The notes: generated by a model from the sequence alone, not told the origin. Positions 17,147 through 26,201 are shown, counted from the stretch's first letter. The stretch: DNA of 64,000 nt from Io17-Chloro-G2 sp965226915 (GCA_965226915.1 CBDDEJ010000008.1:62001-126000); one strand, 5' to 3'. Numbers and translations: made by a program.

Positions 17147-19849
17147 TCAGAATCCATACTTCCGCCGCCGCATCTCGAAGGCTTCCTTGCCACCCTCGAG
17201 AATCTCCTCCACGAGTTCGCGCACGGGCCGCGAGTCGAGCGAGCCCATATGCTCGGGTACCATGCGGGCGTGGCCGTGCTCGGCCTCGCCAGAAGCACTG
17301 AGACCGACGATGAGTTCCGCGTCGCCAAGCACTGGGATGTTTGCGTTGTGGGTCGAGAAGATGAACTGTCGGCGCTGCTTCTCCTCCCGCATGCGCGGTA
17401 CGACCCCCTCAGTGATGAAACGGTTGTCGAGGTCATCCTCCGGTTGATCAACGACGAGGGGGGCATCGGATTCGAGGAGAAGGAGCAGAAGTACAGCCGT
17501 CGCCTTCTGTCCAGTCGAAAGATCTTCGAGGGCCTGCCAACTGGTATGGTTTCCGACTGGCGCCGTGTTCAGTCGGATCTCCGTGGTCGGTGGCAGGTCG
17601 AGCTCTTCGATGCGCATCATCACTTCCGGATCTGCTTGGAAGAGTCGTTCGGCCTGCGCCGGACTAATTCTGTATGCCTGAATCAATGCGTCGGTGCCCG
17701 CTCGGCATGCTTCAACGAACTGGGTCAGCGACAGAGATTGGACTCGATTGAGGCATTCAATTGTCTCGGACAGCCGGCCCCCGACTTCTTCACGCAGAGT
17801 GCGGAATAGTGGTTCGCGATCGCCAGCGGCCGTGACCTCGACCTGGACCTTGTCCCTCAACTTCTGGTTGACCTTTGTCGCGGCGCGATCGAGGCTCCGG
17901 AATTCCTCGGCCTTGAGATCCTCCCATTCGGCACTGAGCGCCCGGCGGCGGTCGGCATGTTCCTTCTCCAATCGTAAAACGAGAGTCTGACGCTCCCGTA
18001 GTGGTCGAAGCTCCTCGATCTGGCGTCGCAGCTGGATAAACTCCTCGCCATCCACCCGCGATTTCTGGAGCTCGCGGAGGATTAGCTCGTAAGCAGTCTG
18101 GACGTCAGTCTTTCGAATCTCCCATTCCGTTCGCACCATAGCGACTCCCTGGTCAACACGCTGTAGGGCCTGTTCCAGGTCTTTGGAAATAGGCTCCAGA
18201 TCGCGGTCGAGCTGCGCGAACACCCCGTCCGCACGAGAGAGAATATCCTTCCCCGGCAGGTCTTCGAGCGCCTTCGATGAGAGGAAGACGCGATCGATGG
18301 GAATCTCCCGCTTCAGGATCTCCAAGCATTCACGGAGAGCGACGAGGCGTTCCGGAATCGAGGTGAGTACGCGCTCCTCGCGAACCAGAAGGCTCTGTTC
18401 TCGAAGGCGCTCTTCCAATCCAGCCTCACGGAACCGCTCCAAGGTTTCCTCAAGGCCTGGGAGCGCTGCCAGACGCTCGATGATTTGCTGCGACTCCAAT
18501 CGCGTGTCTAGGAGGCTGCGCCGGTTCCTTTCCAAATTCCGTCGTAAATCGGCCTTACGTCGCGGGAGCGACCCATCCTGCTCGACGAATCGATCGAGCA
18601 CGCGGGTAAGCTTCTCTCGGCTCTTGGTGAGCTCCGAGATCTCGTGCTGGCCATAAATTTCAACGCGGGGGAGCACGTCGTCAGGCGAGAGGTTGGAGAC
18701 CCCGCCCTGGTCATCTCGTACTAGAGGCGGATTGGGGATCGTTCGCTCAATGCGGTATTCGTGGAGAGCTGGGCGGTGAGCGCGCACCAAGAGGGAAATC
18801 TTCGTGCCGCTTTTCAGAACGTGCCGCACAATTCCCTCGTGCGCCTTACGTGCCTCATCTCCGAAGGGGTCAAGGCCGAGGACGGAACGAATACTCTCGA
18901 TGACCGTCGATTTGCCGGTGCCGCGCCCTCCGACGAGGACATTGAGGTTGGGGTTGAAGTTGAAAGCGGCGCCGTCAAGGAACCCTCCCTCCCACGCCAG
19001 CGTGACGAGCTCTGCGTGCTCCTCTGGTTCCAGTTCGCCTTCCTTGGGCATGAGGCGGATGCGGGACCCCGGATCTAGGAAGGCTTGTCGCAGTCCCTCG
19101 ATGCTCACTTCGGACATCTTGATCCAGCACGTGGCTGATCGGTCGTCAAGATCTTTAGACTCCATGATGTCCTTAGCATTGACCACGGCGACCGCGGGCC
19201 CGTCCTCCGCGGCGTGTGGGCGGTGGTAGTCGGCATTCTTGTTCTCGACAATCTGAAGTACATCTTGGGGCAGGTCCTCGACCAGGCCCGGGATCTGTAT
19301 TGCGAGCAAGTCTTCACACTGCCATGCCTGGATTCGCGGTTGGCCGCTAAAGACTTTGAAGAGACCTTTATCGTTCGTAACATGCGCAGCGACGGTTACG
19401 CCTCCCTGCCCTCGAACCTCCCCGAGGATCTCTACGAAGTTCTTGTTCGAAAGGTCTGAAGAGGGAGTCGTGGTGGTAATCCCGAATCCCCCCAGGAATC
19501 GTCCGAGTCGTTCGCCATCTGTCTCTTGGGGGTAGATGCACAGGATGTGAACCCCTTCGCTCGAACACAGTTCGAAGCCAGGGAACACATGGATGCCGCG
19601 TTCGGCGGCCGCGTCCTGAAAAGCTGGCACTCCGCTCACGTCGTTGTGGTCAGTGATAGCAAGCACAGAGACACCAATCTCGACGGCCTTGTCGACGATC
19701 GCCTGGGCGTGTGTGCCGACATCGCCGCCAGATGGCTTTCCGCGAAAATTGCCACCGTAGGCTTGCGGATTTACCTGGAGAGCGCATCGGTGGAAAACCG
19801 CCCCCGAAGGAAGTGTCCTGGTTTTGGCGATCGAACCGTTGGAATTCAC
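17147..19849 (-). CDS. PHP-domain plus SMC/RecF-type ATPase (TrlF-like)
   Basis: About 900 residues. The N-terminus is a PHP phosphoesterase-like domain with AITDHND and HVFPGFEL. The usual first His-x-His is replaced by ALQVNP, so metal binding may differ. Then comes an SMC-type ATPase: Walker A VGGRGTGKST, a long charged coiled coil in the middle third, signature LSTGQKATA, Walker B LVVDQPEDDLD and H-loop FSTHNAN. This layout is that of TrlF-family ATPases, linked to DNA transactions and predicted defence. The GTG at 19849 is chosen over the ATG at 19930 because GGAGG lies 6 nt before it. First gene of a pair with the AlbA_2/GHKL protein, inside the interval flanked by IS1380 copies. Confidence 0.82.
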   Translation of the reverse strand: MNSNGSIAKTRTLPSGAVFHRCALQVNPQAYGGNFRGKPSGGDVGTHAQAIVDKAVEIGVSVLAITDHNDVSGVPAFQDAAAERGIHVFPGFELCSSEGVHILCIYPQETDGERLGRFLGGFGITTTTPSSDLSNKNFVEILGEVRGQGGVTVAAHVTNDKGLFKVFSGQPRIQAWQCEDLLAIQIPGLVEDLPQDVLQIVENKNADYHRPHAAEDGPAVAVVNAKDIMESKDLDDRSATCWIKMSEVSIEGLRQAFLDPGSRIRLMPKEGELEPEEHAELVTLAWEGGFLDGAAFNFNPNLNVLVGGRGTGKSTVIESIRSVLGLDPFGDEARKAHEGIVRHVLKSGTKISLLVRAHRPALHEYRIERTIPNPPLVRDDQGGVSNLSPDDVLPRVEIYGQHEISELTKSREKLTRVLDRFVEQDGSLPRRKADLRRNLERNRRSLLDTRLESQQIIERLAALPGLEETLERFREAGLEERLREQSLLVREERVLTSIPERLVALRECLEILKREIPIDRVFLSSKALEDLPGKDILSRADGVFAQLDRDLEPISKDLEQALQRVDQGVAMVRTEWEIRKTDVQTAYELILRELQKSRVDGEEFIQLRRQIEELRPLRERQTLVLRLEKEHADRRRALSAEWEDLKAEEFRSLDRAATKVNQKLRDKVQVEVTAAGDREPLFRTLREEVGGRLSETIECLNRVQSLSLTQFVEACRAGTDALIQAYRISPAQAERLFQADPEVMMRIEELDLPPTTEIRLNTAPVGNHTSWQALEDLSTGQKATAVLLLLLLESDAPLVVDQPEDDLDNRFITEGVVPRMREEKQRRQFIFSTHNANIPVLGDAELIVGLSASGEAEHGHARMVPEHMGSLDSRPVRELVEEILEGGKEAFEMRRRKYGF

Positions 19850-20055
19850 TTTTGGCCTCCGTACGACGGCGGCCAAATCATTGCGCCAACCGTCAGGTGT
19901 AAATGCGGAACTGGTGGTTGGAAATAGCAACGGCTCCGGCGTCGTCGTTATTAATTATAACCTTGTCTGCCATTACCGCTGGGATCGTTGCCAACCACGT
20001 CGGGCCAAAACCGTGATGGATCTGGCGATCCACCGTCCAAAAAGAATGTGGTCAA

Positions 20056-20122
20056 CCTGGCAGACTGAATTCACCCAGGGAAAGCGTGACACGCTTTCCC
20101 TGGGTGAATTCAGTCTGCCAGG
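20056..20122. repeat. Perfect 67-bp palindrome (33-bp arms, one-base centre)
   Basis: The arm starting CCTGGCAGACTGAATTC is followed after a single A by its exact reverse complement. The right arm fits the coding sequence of the broken S9 peptidase gene beside it (EFTQGKRDT in reverse reading), so the left arm looks like an inverted copy of it. Such a fold-back could be a deletion/inversion scar or an assembly artefact. Confidence 0.9.
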
Positions 20123-20283
20123 CCGCCCTCGAAATCCTGCATCATGATCCGCGATCGGGCTTCCAACGAGGTTGGCTCGGCCCAAGAGAAAGCATAAGCC
20201 ACCCTGGCGCCGCCTGGCGAGATACTGGGGTCGGAAATTGCCTGCAGGCGGTAATCGACATCGGGGCCGATGGGGAGGTTCAT
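20123..20283 (-). pseudogene. N-terminal fragment of an S9 (acylaminoacyl) peptidase
   Basis: ATG 20283 has a GGAGGAATGAACAA leader. The product begins MNLPIGPDVDYRLQAISDPSISPGGARVAY and continues to SRIMMQDFEGG, the first beta-propeller blade of prolyl-oligopeptidase-type S9 enzymes, which normally exceed 600 residues. At the palindrome the frame slips by about one base (EFTQGKRDT in the next frame) and all downstream sequence, including the catalytic domain, is missing. A clear remnant. Confidence 0.65.
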
Positions 20284-20608
20284 TTGTTCATTCCTCCGAA
20301 CATTGTCGTGCATTGGATTTCCTGACCGACCTATCTGACCCATCAACCGCTCAAGGTGAGCCCTTCGGCTCGGCTCAGGACAGGCTTGTCGAACCACAAG
20401 CCTGGGAGGGTAAATCAGGCTCGATAATAGCGGAATTCATTGCGCTGTTGGTCGGTGTGGCGGGCTATCTGGCTCTGAAACCCGGCTCTCTCTGAAACCG
20501 ATTACGTCTTTCGACAAGCTCTCAGGATGAGCGTTCTTTATTGATGATTGGAGCAGAACTCTCAGCCGGTGTTGTCCAGCATTGGCCGTTGCAGGCGTGG
20601 GAAAAACT
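20284..20608. other. Intergenic stretch with dispersed repeats
   Basis: It holds one good copy of the dispersed GGTGAGCCCTTCGG...TGTCGAACC repeat and a degraded one near 20509-20533. No gene was seen. The sequence lies between the S9 fragment and the SsuD-like gene. Confidence 0.5.
20355..20397. repeat. Dispersed intergenic repeat (GTTCGACA/GAGCCCTTCGG type)
   Basis: The sequence combines GTGAGCCCTTCGGCTCGGC, CTCAGGACAGGC and TTGTCGAACCAC. The same modules recur at 30487, 40811-41073 and 58707, always between genes or at broken gene ends. Confidence 0.8.
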
Positions 20609-21721
20609 TTAGCTTAACCTTGCGGCTACCATCTTCTTTACCAGGGGGATCACTTGGTCCGCGACCCGGCCGCATTCTTCTACGTGCGGGAATCCCGAGA
20701 GGATGAACTCGTCCATGCCCAACTCCCAGTAGGACATCAACTCGCCAGCCACCTGCTCCGGCGTTCCCACCAGGGCCGAGCCGCAATTCACCCGCACTTC
20801 TGACAATCCGTTCCACAGGTGCCGGCCCAACCGGTGGTCCGGCGCTTCTTTAGCTTGGGCCTGAGGCCCCACCATTGTTGTGCCTTCTATAGCCGACTGG
20901 CGTTGGGCTTTGACCTCAGGATCAGCGTGGGCGATGAGTTCGTGCGCCGCTTCCCACGCTTCGTCTTCCGTGTCCCGCACCACCAAGTGGGTCCGAAGAC
21001 CAAAGATCGGTGTGCGTCCCTCTTTTTGGTATTGCTCCTTTAGACCGTCGACGCGCTGGGCGGTCGACTCCAGGGGTTCTATCCAACCCAGGTGCACATC
21101 GGCTTGCCGGCCGGAAAGAGCCATTGCCCTGGGCGAAACACCGCCAAGATAAAAACGGGGGCCGTCTTCCCCCGGCTCAGGCGAGCAGTAGGCGCCATTT
21201 AGACGATAATGCTCCCCCTCATACACGATGGGTCCAGGACCGGCCCACAATTTGCGGCAGGCGGCAATGAATTCCTCAGCCCGGCTGTAGCGGGTGCTCT
21301 GGTCGCTGACCTCTCCTATCCGTTCCAAATCGCCCCCGATTCCGCCGGGAACGATGTTGATGTCCAAGCGGCCGCCGGAGATCTGATGCAGAGACGCCGC
21401 CATCTGGGCGAAGAGGCCCAGAGACACGAAGCCAGGCCGGACGGCAACCAGAAACCGGATGCGCTTGGTCACGGCGGCCAGGGCCGTGGCGGTGGTCCAG
21501 GTTTCGGCCAAAGGAGCGTCCTCGGCGAAAAGGCCGTTGGCGAACCTGGTGGGAATCAGCAATGAATAGAAGCCGTTGTCCTCGGCCGTTTGCACCACTT
21601 GGCGCAGATATTCGAATGTCGGCGGCCTTTCCGCTCTCTTGGTGCCTGCCCAGGCGCCGTCTCCATCGATGGGTATGAACCAGTCGAATTTGGGTTCGGG
21701 CCGTCCTTTATTAGAGCTCAC
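20609..21721 (-). CDS. LLM-class flavin-dependent oxidoreductase, SsuD-like
   Basis: A 370-residue FMNH2-dependent monooxygenase-type TIM barrel. Family features include FDWFIPIDGDG at the N-terminus, SLLIPTRFANGL, AVTKRIRFLVAVRPG, MAASLHQISGGRLDINIVPGG, and a C-terminal SALVGTPEQVA with FILSGFPHVEECGRVADQVIP. These match alkanesulfonate monooxygenases more than other LLM groups. The substrate cannot be read from sequence, and no sulfonate transporter or SsuE reductase is adjacent. Paralogous in fold to the gene at 59163. Such enzymes are abundant in some Chloroflexota. The closest downstream sequence is the dispersed-repeat strip. Confidence 0.88.
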   Translation of the reverse strand: MSSNKGRPEPKFDWFIPIDGDGAWAGTKRAERPPTFEYLRQVVQTAEDNGFYSLLIPTRFANGLFAEDAPLAETWTTATALAAVTKRIRFLVAVRPGFVSLGLFAQMAASLHQISGGRLDINIVPGGIGGDLERIGEVSDQSTRYSRAEEFIAACRKLWAGPGPIVYEGEHYRLNGAYCSPEPGEDGPRFYLGGVSPRAMALSGRQADVHLGWIEPLESTAQRVDGLKEQYQKEGRTPIFGLRTHLVVRDTEDEAWEAAHELIAHADPEVKAQRQSAIEGTTMVGPQAQAKEAPDHRLGRHLWNGLSEVRVNCGSALVGTPEQVAGELMSYWELGMDEFILSGFPHVEECGRVADQVIPLVKKMVAARLS

Positions 21722-21851
21722 CTTTAACTCCCGCCTTTAAGTCGTACTGTGGGGTTTGGAGGGGTTTCGAACACCCTATCCTTGCCAGTGAAAACATCCT
21801 ACGCACCACTATGGGGTGGGTCAAGATTGTCCCGAGTGATGTCGGCCAGTC

Positions 21852-22829
21852 CTAGGCAGGACCGAAAATCCGCGCGCCGCCCTCTTCCTGTTCATACCAC
21901 ATGATCATCACTATGCCGGCCACTAGGATGCTCATCATGTCTCCGATGACCCACAGGATCAGCCCGCCCAATTGCTGATCGCTTATGAGCGAAATCGGGT
22001 ATGGCTGGTTTACCTGGGCATATCCTTCGTAAATCAACCCACTCTGAAATGTAATGGCGGCGCCCAACACCGTATTAGGTATTACTATCAGACCCAGATA
22101 TAAGACTCGGAGGCCGTAATGCATCCGCGACCGGTGGGGTTTGGGGTCTATGACCAGCCACCAGAACAGAAACCCTGAGAAGATCATGGTGGTGTGCATG
22201 AACTCGTGGACCAGACCGTTGTGCAGGGCCAGATCGTGGGGCTGCGGAACCTGCCACAGGTAGAGCACGCTGAGGAAAAGGAGTGTTGTCAACACCGGAT
22301 TGGTGATCAAGTCGTAACCCCGGCGCACCGTGGGGTTGCCCACCACCGGCCGCACCACATCCAGCAACGCCCAGGCAGGCAGGCCGCGCAGCATGGGCGT
22401 CAGAGGCGCGCCCAACAATATTAGAACCGGCGCCAACATTCGCAGCATCACGTGCTGTATTTGGTGGACGGAGAACATGTGAACCGCCAGCGGTTCTATC
22501 GGCGACTGCAGGGCGAAAAAGAAGACCAGCAACCCAGAGAAAAATGAAACCTTCCGCCACAAGTTGACTGGGTGGGTGGGACGTTGCCACCTGGAAAGTC
22601 CGTTTACGTAAAGATAGGCCGCCAACAACAGACAAAGGGAGGGCAATAGATTGCCGTTCCAAACGGTGAGGGGGTTCTGTCCCGGATCTATCGCGCCGTG
22701 GGCCAGAGCCACAGCGGGGGCGAAGCCAACCGAAGCCGTCCAAACCGCCACCGCCGCTGAAAGCCAAAGGAATGGGCGGCTAGCGATCTTTGTTCTCAAG
22801 GCTTTCAAGACTCCCTTAATCCCCGCCAT
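21852..22829 (-). CDS. ctaG: CtaG-type cytochrome c oxidase assembly membrane protein
   Basis: A 325-residue polytopic protein of the caa3_CtaG family. About seven hydrophobic spans are visible. Conserved His-rich signatures are present: FSVHQIQHVMLRMLAPVLILLGAPL and LVHEFMHTTMIFSGFLFWWLV. Members support copper insertion into cytochrome oxidase subunits. The start overlaps the stop of the FixH/YtkA-like gene by 14 nt, so the two are translationally linked. Oxidase genes themselves are not in the window. Confidence 0.85.
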   Translation of the reverse strand: MAGIKGVLKALRTKIASRPFLWLSAAVAVWTASVGFAPAVALAHGAIDPGQNPLTVWNGNLLPSLCLLLAAYLYVNGLSRWQRPTHPVNLWRKVSFFSGLLVFFFALQSPIEPLAVHMFSVHQIQHVMLRMLAPVLILLGAPLTPMLRGLPAWALLDVVRPVVGNPTVRRGYDLITNPVLTTLLFLSVLYLWQVPQPHDLALHNGLVHEFMHTTMIFSGFLFWWLVIDPKPHRSRMHYGLRVLYLGLIVIPNTVLGAAITFQSGLIYEGYAQVNQPYPISLISDQQLGGLILWVIGDMMSILVAGIVMIMWYEQEEGGARIFGPA

Positions 22830-23478
22830 TGCCGTCTGGCCCTTGACCGCCCTGACCGGCAGGTCGATCCTCGGATCGTCCAGATGAGACGGCCAGAGCC
22901 TCTCGGCGTTTGTTCTGCCGGGAGGTGTTCCACCAAAGGAACGCTGCGCCTGCCACCAAAACCAGCGTCAACCCTACAAAGACAAAAGATCCAGAAGAAT
23001 ACCCTCGCAGATCGGGAACGTTCAATGGCTCCACCAGCATGGTGCCTTTGCCCAACTCCCCTTGGATCTCAATGGAAACCAAGTAGACACCGGGAGAGTC
23101 GAATCTGGTCTGAGCATGGTAGGTGCCCGGGAACGTAGGAACGCTGTATGCGGCAGCCCAACCCTCTGTCCCTTCGGCCTGATGCTTGATGCGAATCACG
23201 ATCTCAGCACCGTTGACCGGTCCTCCGGTGACTGGGTCATCGACCGTGATGATGAACCTGGCGCGGCCAACCGACAGGTTAGACCGTTCGGTCAATACAC
23301 CAACTTCATACGGGCCGGCGGTTTGCTGTATCTCCCTGGGTTGTTGCTCTTGCGCCATCAACGGCGGCGTTGCCGGCCATATCAAGAGGCCCATGAAGGT
23401 AAAAACCAGGGCTATCCACGCAGTCTTTGTTTTGCTCAAGGGGTAAATCAACCTTTCTAACCTTAGGTCCGAGTCCAA
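22816..23478 (-). CDS. FixH/YtkA-like membrane-anchored protein
   Basis: A 220-residue protein with a signal-type hydrophobic segment (TAWIALVFTFMGLLIWPA), an extracytoplasmic beta-rich domain (GPYEVGVLTERSNLSVGRARFIITV, FPGTYHAQTRFDSPGVYLVSIEI) and a C-terminal membrane helix (FVFVGLTLVLVAGAAFLWW). The pattern is that of FixH/YtkA-like domains, which accompany CtaG and copper or oxidase assembly genes. The TTG at 23478 is the longest start; later TTG codons at 23451 or 23439 are also plausible, the former behind AGAAAGG. Upstream partner of ctaG. Confidence 0.7.
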   Translation of the reverse strand: MDSDLRLERLIYPLSKTKTAWIALVFTFMGLLIWPATPPLMAQEQQPREIQQTAGPYEVGVLTERSNLSVGRARFIITVDDPVTGGPVNGAEIVIRIKHQAEGTEGWAAAYSVPTFPGTYHAQTRFDSPGVYLVSIEIQGELGKGTMLVEPLNVPDLRGYSSGSFVFVGLTLVLVAGAAFLWWNTSRQNKRREALAVSSGRSEDRPAGQGGQGPDGNGGD

Positions 23479-23502
23479 GTTGCCGTCTATCTAGCCGTCT
23501 AT

Positions 23503-24519
23503 CTAGCGGTGGGGGCGCCGCCCCACCGCCCGCGGGTTGTCATGGGGATGCTCGATGTGGTGGTCCTCGGCGCATCCTTCGTCTGAATCTTCCAGTTGGA
23601 TGGTGACATGGGCGATGCCAAATTCGTGACTCGCAACGTCGCGTAAGCGGCTCAGCACCAAGTCCGGCGCCGCCATGGCCGATGCGTTGCCGGTTACGTG
23701 AGCGCTGAGGGCATCATACCCAGTGGTAATCGACCAAGCGTGAATGTCGTGCACGCCGGTCACGCCTTCCAATTGCTCCAGGCGTTGGCATAAAAGATGC
23801 AGGTCCAGATCATGGGGAGTTCCCTCCATCAAAACGTGCAACACCTTCCAAAGCAGCCGCCCAGAGGTCAGTAAGATCAATACCCCTATGACGATGCCAA
23901 ATATTGGGTCCACCAGGTTCCAACCAAACAGCATGGTCAACAAACCGGCGGCAAGCACGCCTATGGAGCCAAGCAGATCGCCTATCACATGGAGGAACGC
24001 CCCCTCCACGTTGATGCTTTCCCCAGCCGACTTGTGGAGCACCCACGCCGCCGCCAGGTTTACCGCCAGACCCACCGCTCCGGCCGCCAACATCACCCCG
24101 CCTTGGGCTTCGACTCCATTGTTCAAGCGCCGGAAAGCCTCAAAAAATATCAGTGCGGTGATGAGCCAGAGCCCCAGAGCGTTTAGCAGGGCCGCCAAGA
24201 CCTCGGTGCGATAGAAGCCGAAAGTGCGTTGAATGGAAGCGGGACGGCCCGCCAGCCAGATGGCCACCAGCGCCATGCCGATGGCAGCCGCGTCGGTGAT
24301 CATGTGGACCGCGTCGGCCAGCAAGGCCAAACTGTGGGCCATCAATCCAGCGGCCACCTCGACCACCATGAAGGACGCAATCAGCGACAGCGCGACCGCC
24401 AGCCTCCGGCTGCCCGCGGACCGGCTGTGGCTCAGGAACTCACCGGCATGATGCGCGTGGCGCGTTCCGTCTGCCTGTGGCGCACTTCTCATCAGCCGTC
24501 CCAGGGACCGGCTTCGCAA
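23503..24519 (-). CDS. CDF-family cation efflux transporter (CzcD-like)
   Basis: Six membrane helices are evident, with the family metal-site pattern ALLADAVHMITDAAAIG (Asp and His) in TM2 and AFLHVIGDLLGSIGVLAAG in TM5. After them comes a C-terminal cytoplasmic domain with GVTGVHDIHAWSITTGYDALSAHV. A His-rich N-terminus (HAHHAGEFLSHSRS) and a His-rich end (EDHHIEHPHDNP) suggest zinc or similar divalent metal binding. It exports divalent cations by proton exchange. M10 is another possible start. The adjacent ctaG pair suggests a metal-handling cluster. Confidence 0.9.
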   Translation of the reverse strand: MRSRSLGRLMRSAPQADGTRHAHHAGEFLSHSRSAGSRRLAVALSLIASFMVVEVAAGLMAHSLALLADAVHMITDAAAIGMALVAIWLAGRPASIQRTFGFYRTEVLAALLNALGLWLITALIFFEAFRRLNNGVEAQGGVMLAAGAVGLAVNLAAAWVLHKSAGESINVEGAFLHVIGDLLGSIGVLAAGLLTMLFGWNLVDPIFGIVIGVLILLTSGRLLWKVLHVLMEGTPHDLDLHLLCQRLEQLEGVTGVHDIHAWSITTGYDALSAHVTGNASAMAAPDLVLSRLRDVASHEFGIAHVTIQLEDSDEGCAEDHHIEHPHDNPRAVGRRPHR

Positions 24520-24584
24520 CGGCAGTCGTGCCGGTTGTCACACAGAGATTCAACTGCTGGCCTTTATGTCCGATTATCACTGGC

Positions 24585-25244
24585 CTATAGCTGAAACGTC
24601 TTCTTCCAGATTCCTGGAGAACCCGATGCATGGGACATGGCTATCTGCATCCTTGGGTTGTCCGGGTGGGCTTCCCGCTGGGTGAGCCATTCCGGGGATT
24701 TCGACACATCTTCGTGTTCGAACTCGTATACAGTTAGGTATTTGGGTTCCCCGAGCACCGACTTCCACCGGCGTCCCCGGATGCAACCCGGCACCTTCAT
24801 ATAGTTGGGCACGTAGACCCCGCTGTACCACTGATTCCATTCATCTTCGTCGGCCGGTCCGATGTCCATTCGGCCGATTTGGAGGGCGGGGGCCATACCG
24901 CTTTGAGAGATCTCCGATGTCAACGCACCAGGGTAGATCATCTCGTATCTGTTTCCGATGCGGTTGGATCCAACGGCGCTGACACCTGACCGTTTGGCCC
25001 ATTCCGTCACCGGACGATTCTTGAATGCCTCGGTCTCAAAAACGTCCGTGCTTTCAATTTCATAACACGCCAAGTGCTTGGGACCGCTGGAAACAGCCTC
25101 GTAGCGGGCAGCGTCCAAGATTCCGGGCACGGACATTAGTTCGGTCAAATGCTCTTCGTTGTACCATTTGTTGAAGTCGGCTTCATTGTCCGCGGGCACG
25201 TCCACCCACACCATCATGAGAGCCGTTCCTTTTTTGTTGGCCAT
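24585..25244 (-). CDS. Duplicated dimeric alpha/beta-barrel (EthD-like) protein
   Basis: Two halves of about 105 residues repeat the same pattern: a beta strand (MMVWVDVPADNEADFNKWYNEEH; then RMDIGPADEDEWNQWYSGVYVP), a following VPGI/VPGC turn, and a YEIES or YEFEH strand. Each half is a ferredoxin-like barrel subunit of the EthD/stress-responsive barrel superfamily, so the protein is an internal tandem duplication forming a pseudo-dimer. A one-domain relative lies at 31337. Catalytic role unknown. Such proteins often serve small-aromatic or lipid catabolism, in line with nearby oxidoreductases. Confidence 0.7.
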   Translation of the reverse strand: MANKKGTALMMVWVDVPADNEADFNKWYNEEHLTELMSVPGILDAARYEAVSSGPKHLACYEIESTDVFETEAFKNRPVTEWAKRSGVSAVGSNRIGNRYEMIYPGALTSEISQSGMAPALQIGRMDIGPADEDEWNQWYSGVYVPNYMKVPGCIRGRRWKSVLGEPKYLTVYEFEHEDVSKSPEWLTQREAHPDNPRMQIAMSHASGSPGIWKKTFQL

Positions 25245-25331
25245 GAATTCCTCCCGTGGTTTTCCGTCTTTATACGCCGTCTATTGTAACCGTTGGGCAT
25301 GACCGCTGGAAACGGCAACACGCCCGGTCGA

Positions 25332-26090
25332 TCATTGCAGTAAATTCGCCCGGAATCGATCAATGGCGGCTTGTTCCACGCCCTGGGACCGGAAAAACCC
25401 GGCCGCGCCGCCGTGGACTGTGCGCACCTCTTCCAGGACCGCTTCCATGGCCGGGGCTTGGGCGCGGAAGAAATCCACCGGGATCCTCTGCATTTGCTCG
25501 TTGCCCGGCCGAGAACTCAGACGTTGGATGATCAAAGCCACCTTCTCATTGGTGACCAGGTAGTCTTCAACTATGGTGTCATCGTCCACACCCAAGATCC
25601 CAAGAATCAGGGAAGCGAAAATCCCAGCGCGGTCCTTGCCCGCGCTGCAATGAAACACCGCCGGAAGGTTTCCCACGCCCGCCACCGCTTTAAAAGCGGC
25701 GCCGTAGTGAGCGCCGCCATTTCGCAGGGCCCATAGATACATATCCGTCAGTCTTTCCGCCGGGTCTTCCTCGCCGGTTGCGGGTATGGTTCCCCGCTCC
25801 TCCAGCACCGGCTCGTGGTGATAATTTACGCACGGGATGGCCGCATCGGACCGGCCGTCCCTTTGCACTTCATGGGTGTTGCGAAAGTCTACCACGGTTG
25901 CCAATCCCACGGTTTCCCGCACGTATCTCGCGTCTTCAACTGTGAGGTGTTGCAGCGCATCGCTACGGAATATCAATCCAGCTTTGATACTCCGGCCGGA
26001 TACCGTGGCGTAGCCTCCCAAATCCCGGAAATTAAAGCAGCCTTCCAGGGGCAAGAATCGTGGCTTGAATCCATCGAAAGAATTGGTCAT
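25332..26090 (-). CDS. Tyrosine-protein phosphatase (Y_phosphatase3-like)
   Basis: A 252-residue protein with the bacterial PTP signature HCSAGKDRAG near the middle (Cys nucleophile and Arg). It begins with FNFRDLGGYATVSGRSIKAGLIFRSD, typical of this LipA/PTP-like family, and has TVVDFRNTHEV before the catalytic loop. Family members dephosphorylate phosphotyrosine or phosphoinositides. No signal peptide was seen, so it is probably cytoplasmic. An 82-bp segment with 14-bp inverted ends lies immediately upstream of its start, between it and IS1380 copy 2. Confidence 0.9.
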   Translation of the reverse strand: MTNSFDGFKPRFLPLEGCFNFRDLGGYATVSGRSIKAGLIFRSDALQHLTVEDARYVRETVGLATVVDFRNTHEVQRDGRSDAAIPCVNYHHEPVLEERGTIPATGEEDPAERLTDMYLWALRNGGAHYGAAFKAVAGVGNLPAVFHCSAGKDRAGIFASLILGILGVDDDTIVEDYLVTNEKVALIIQRLSSRPGNEQMQRIPVDFFRAQAPAMEAVLEEVRTVHGGAAGFFRSQGVEQAAIDRFRANLLQ

Positions 26091-26103
26091 CGAATCAACC
26101 TCG

Positions 26104-26185
26104 CACCACGGTGCTATTTATCGGTTCACGTTGAAAGCCGGGCCCGCCTCTTCGGCGATGGCGGCAATTATATAGCACCGTGGTG
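26104..26185. repeat. 82-bp segment bounded by 14-bp inverted repeats
   Basis: CACCACGGTGCTAT at 26104 is mirrored by ATAGCACCGTGGTG ending at 26185. The inner 54 bp is unrelated. It could be a small MITE-like element or an upstream regulatory hairpin of the phosphatase gene. The IS1380 end follows 16 bp later. No clear flanking duplication was found. Confidence 0.65.
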
Positions 26186-26201
26186 GCGACAACCGGGGTT
26201 T

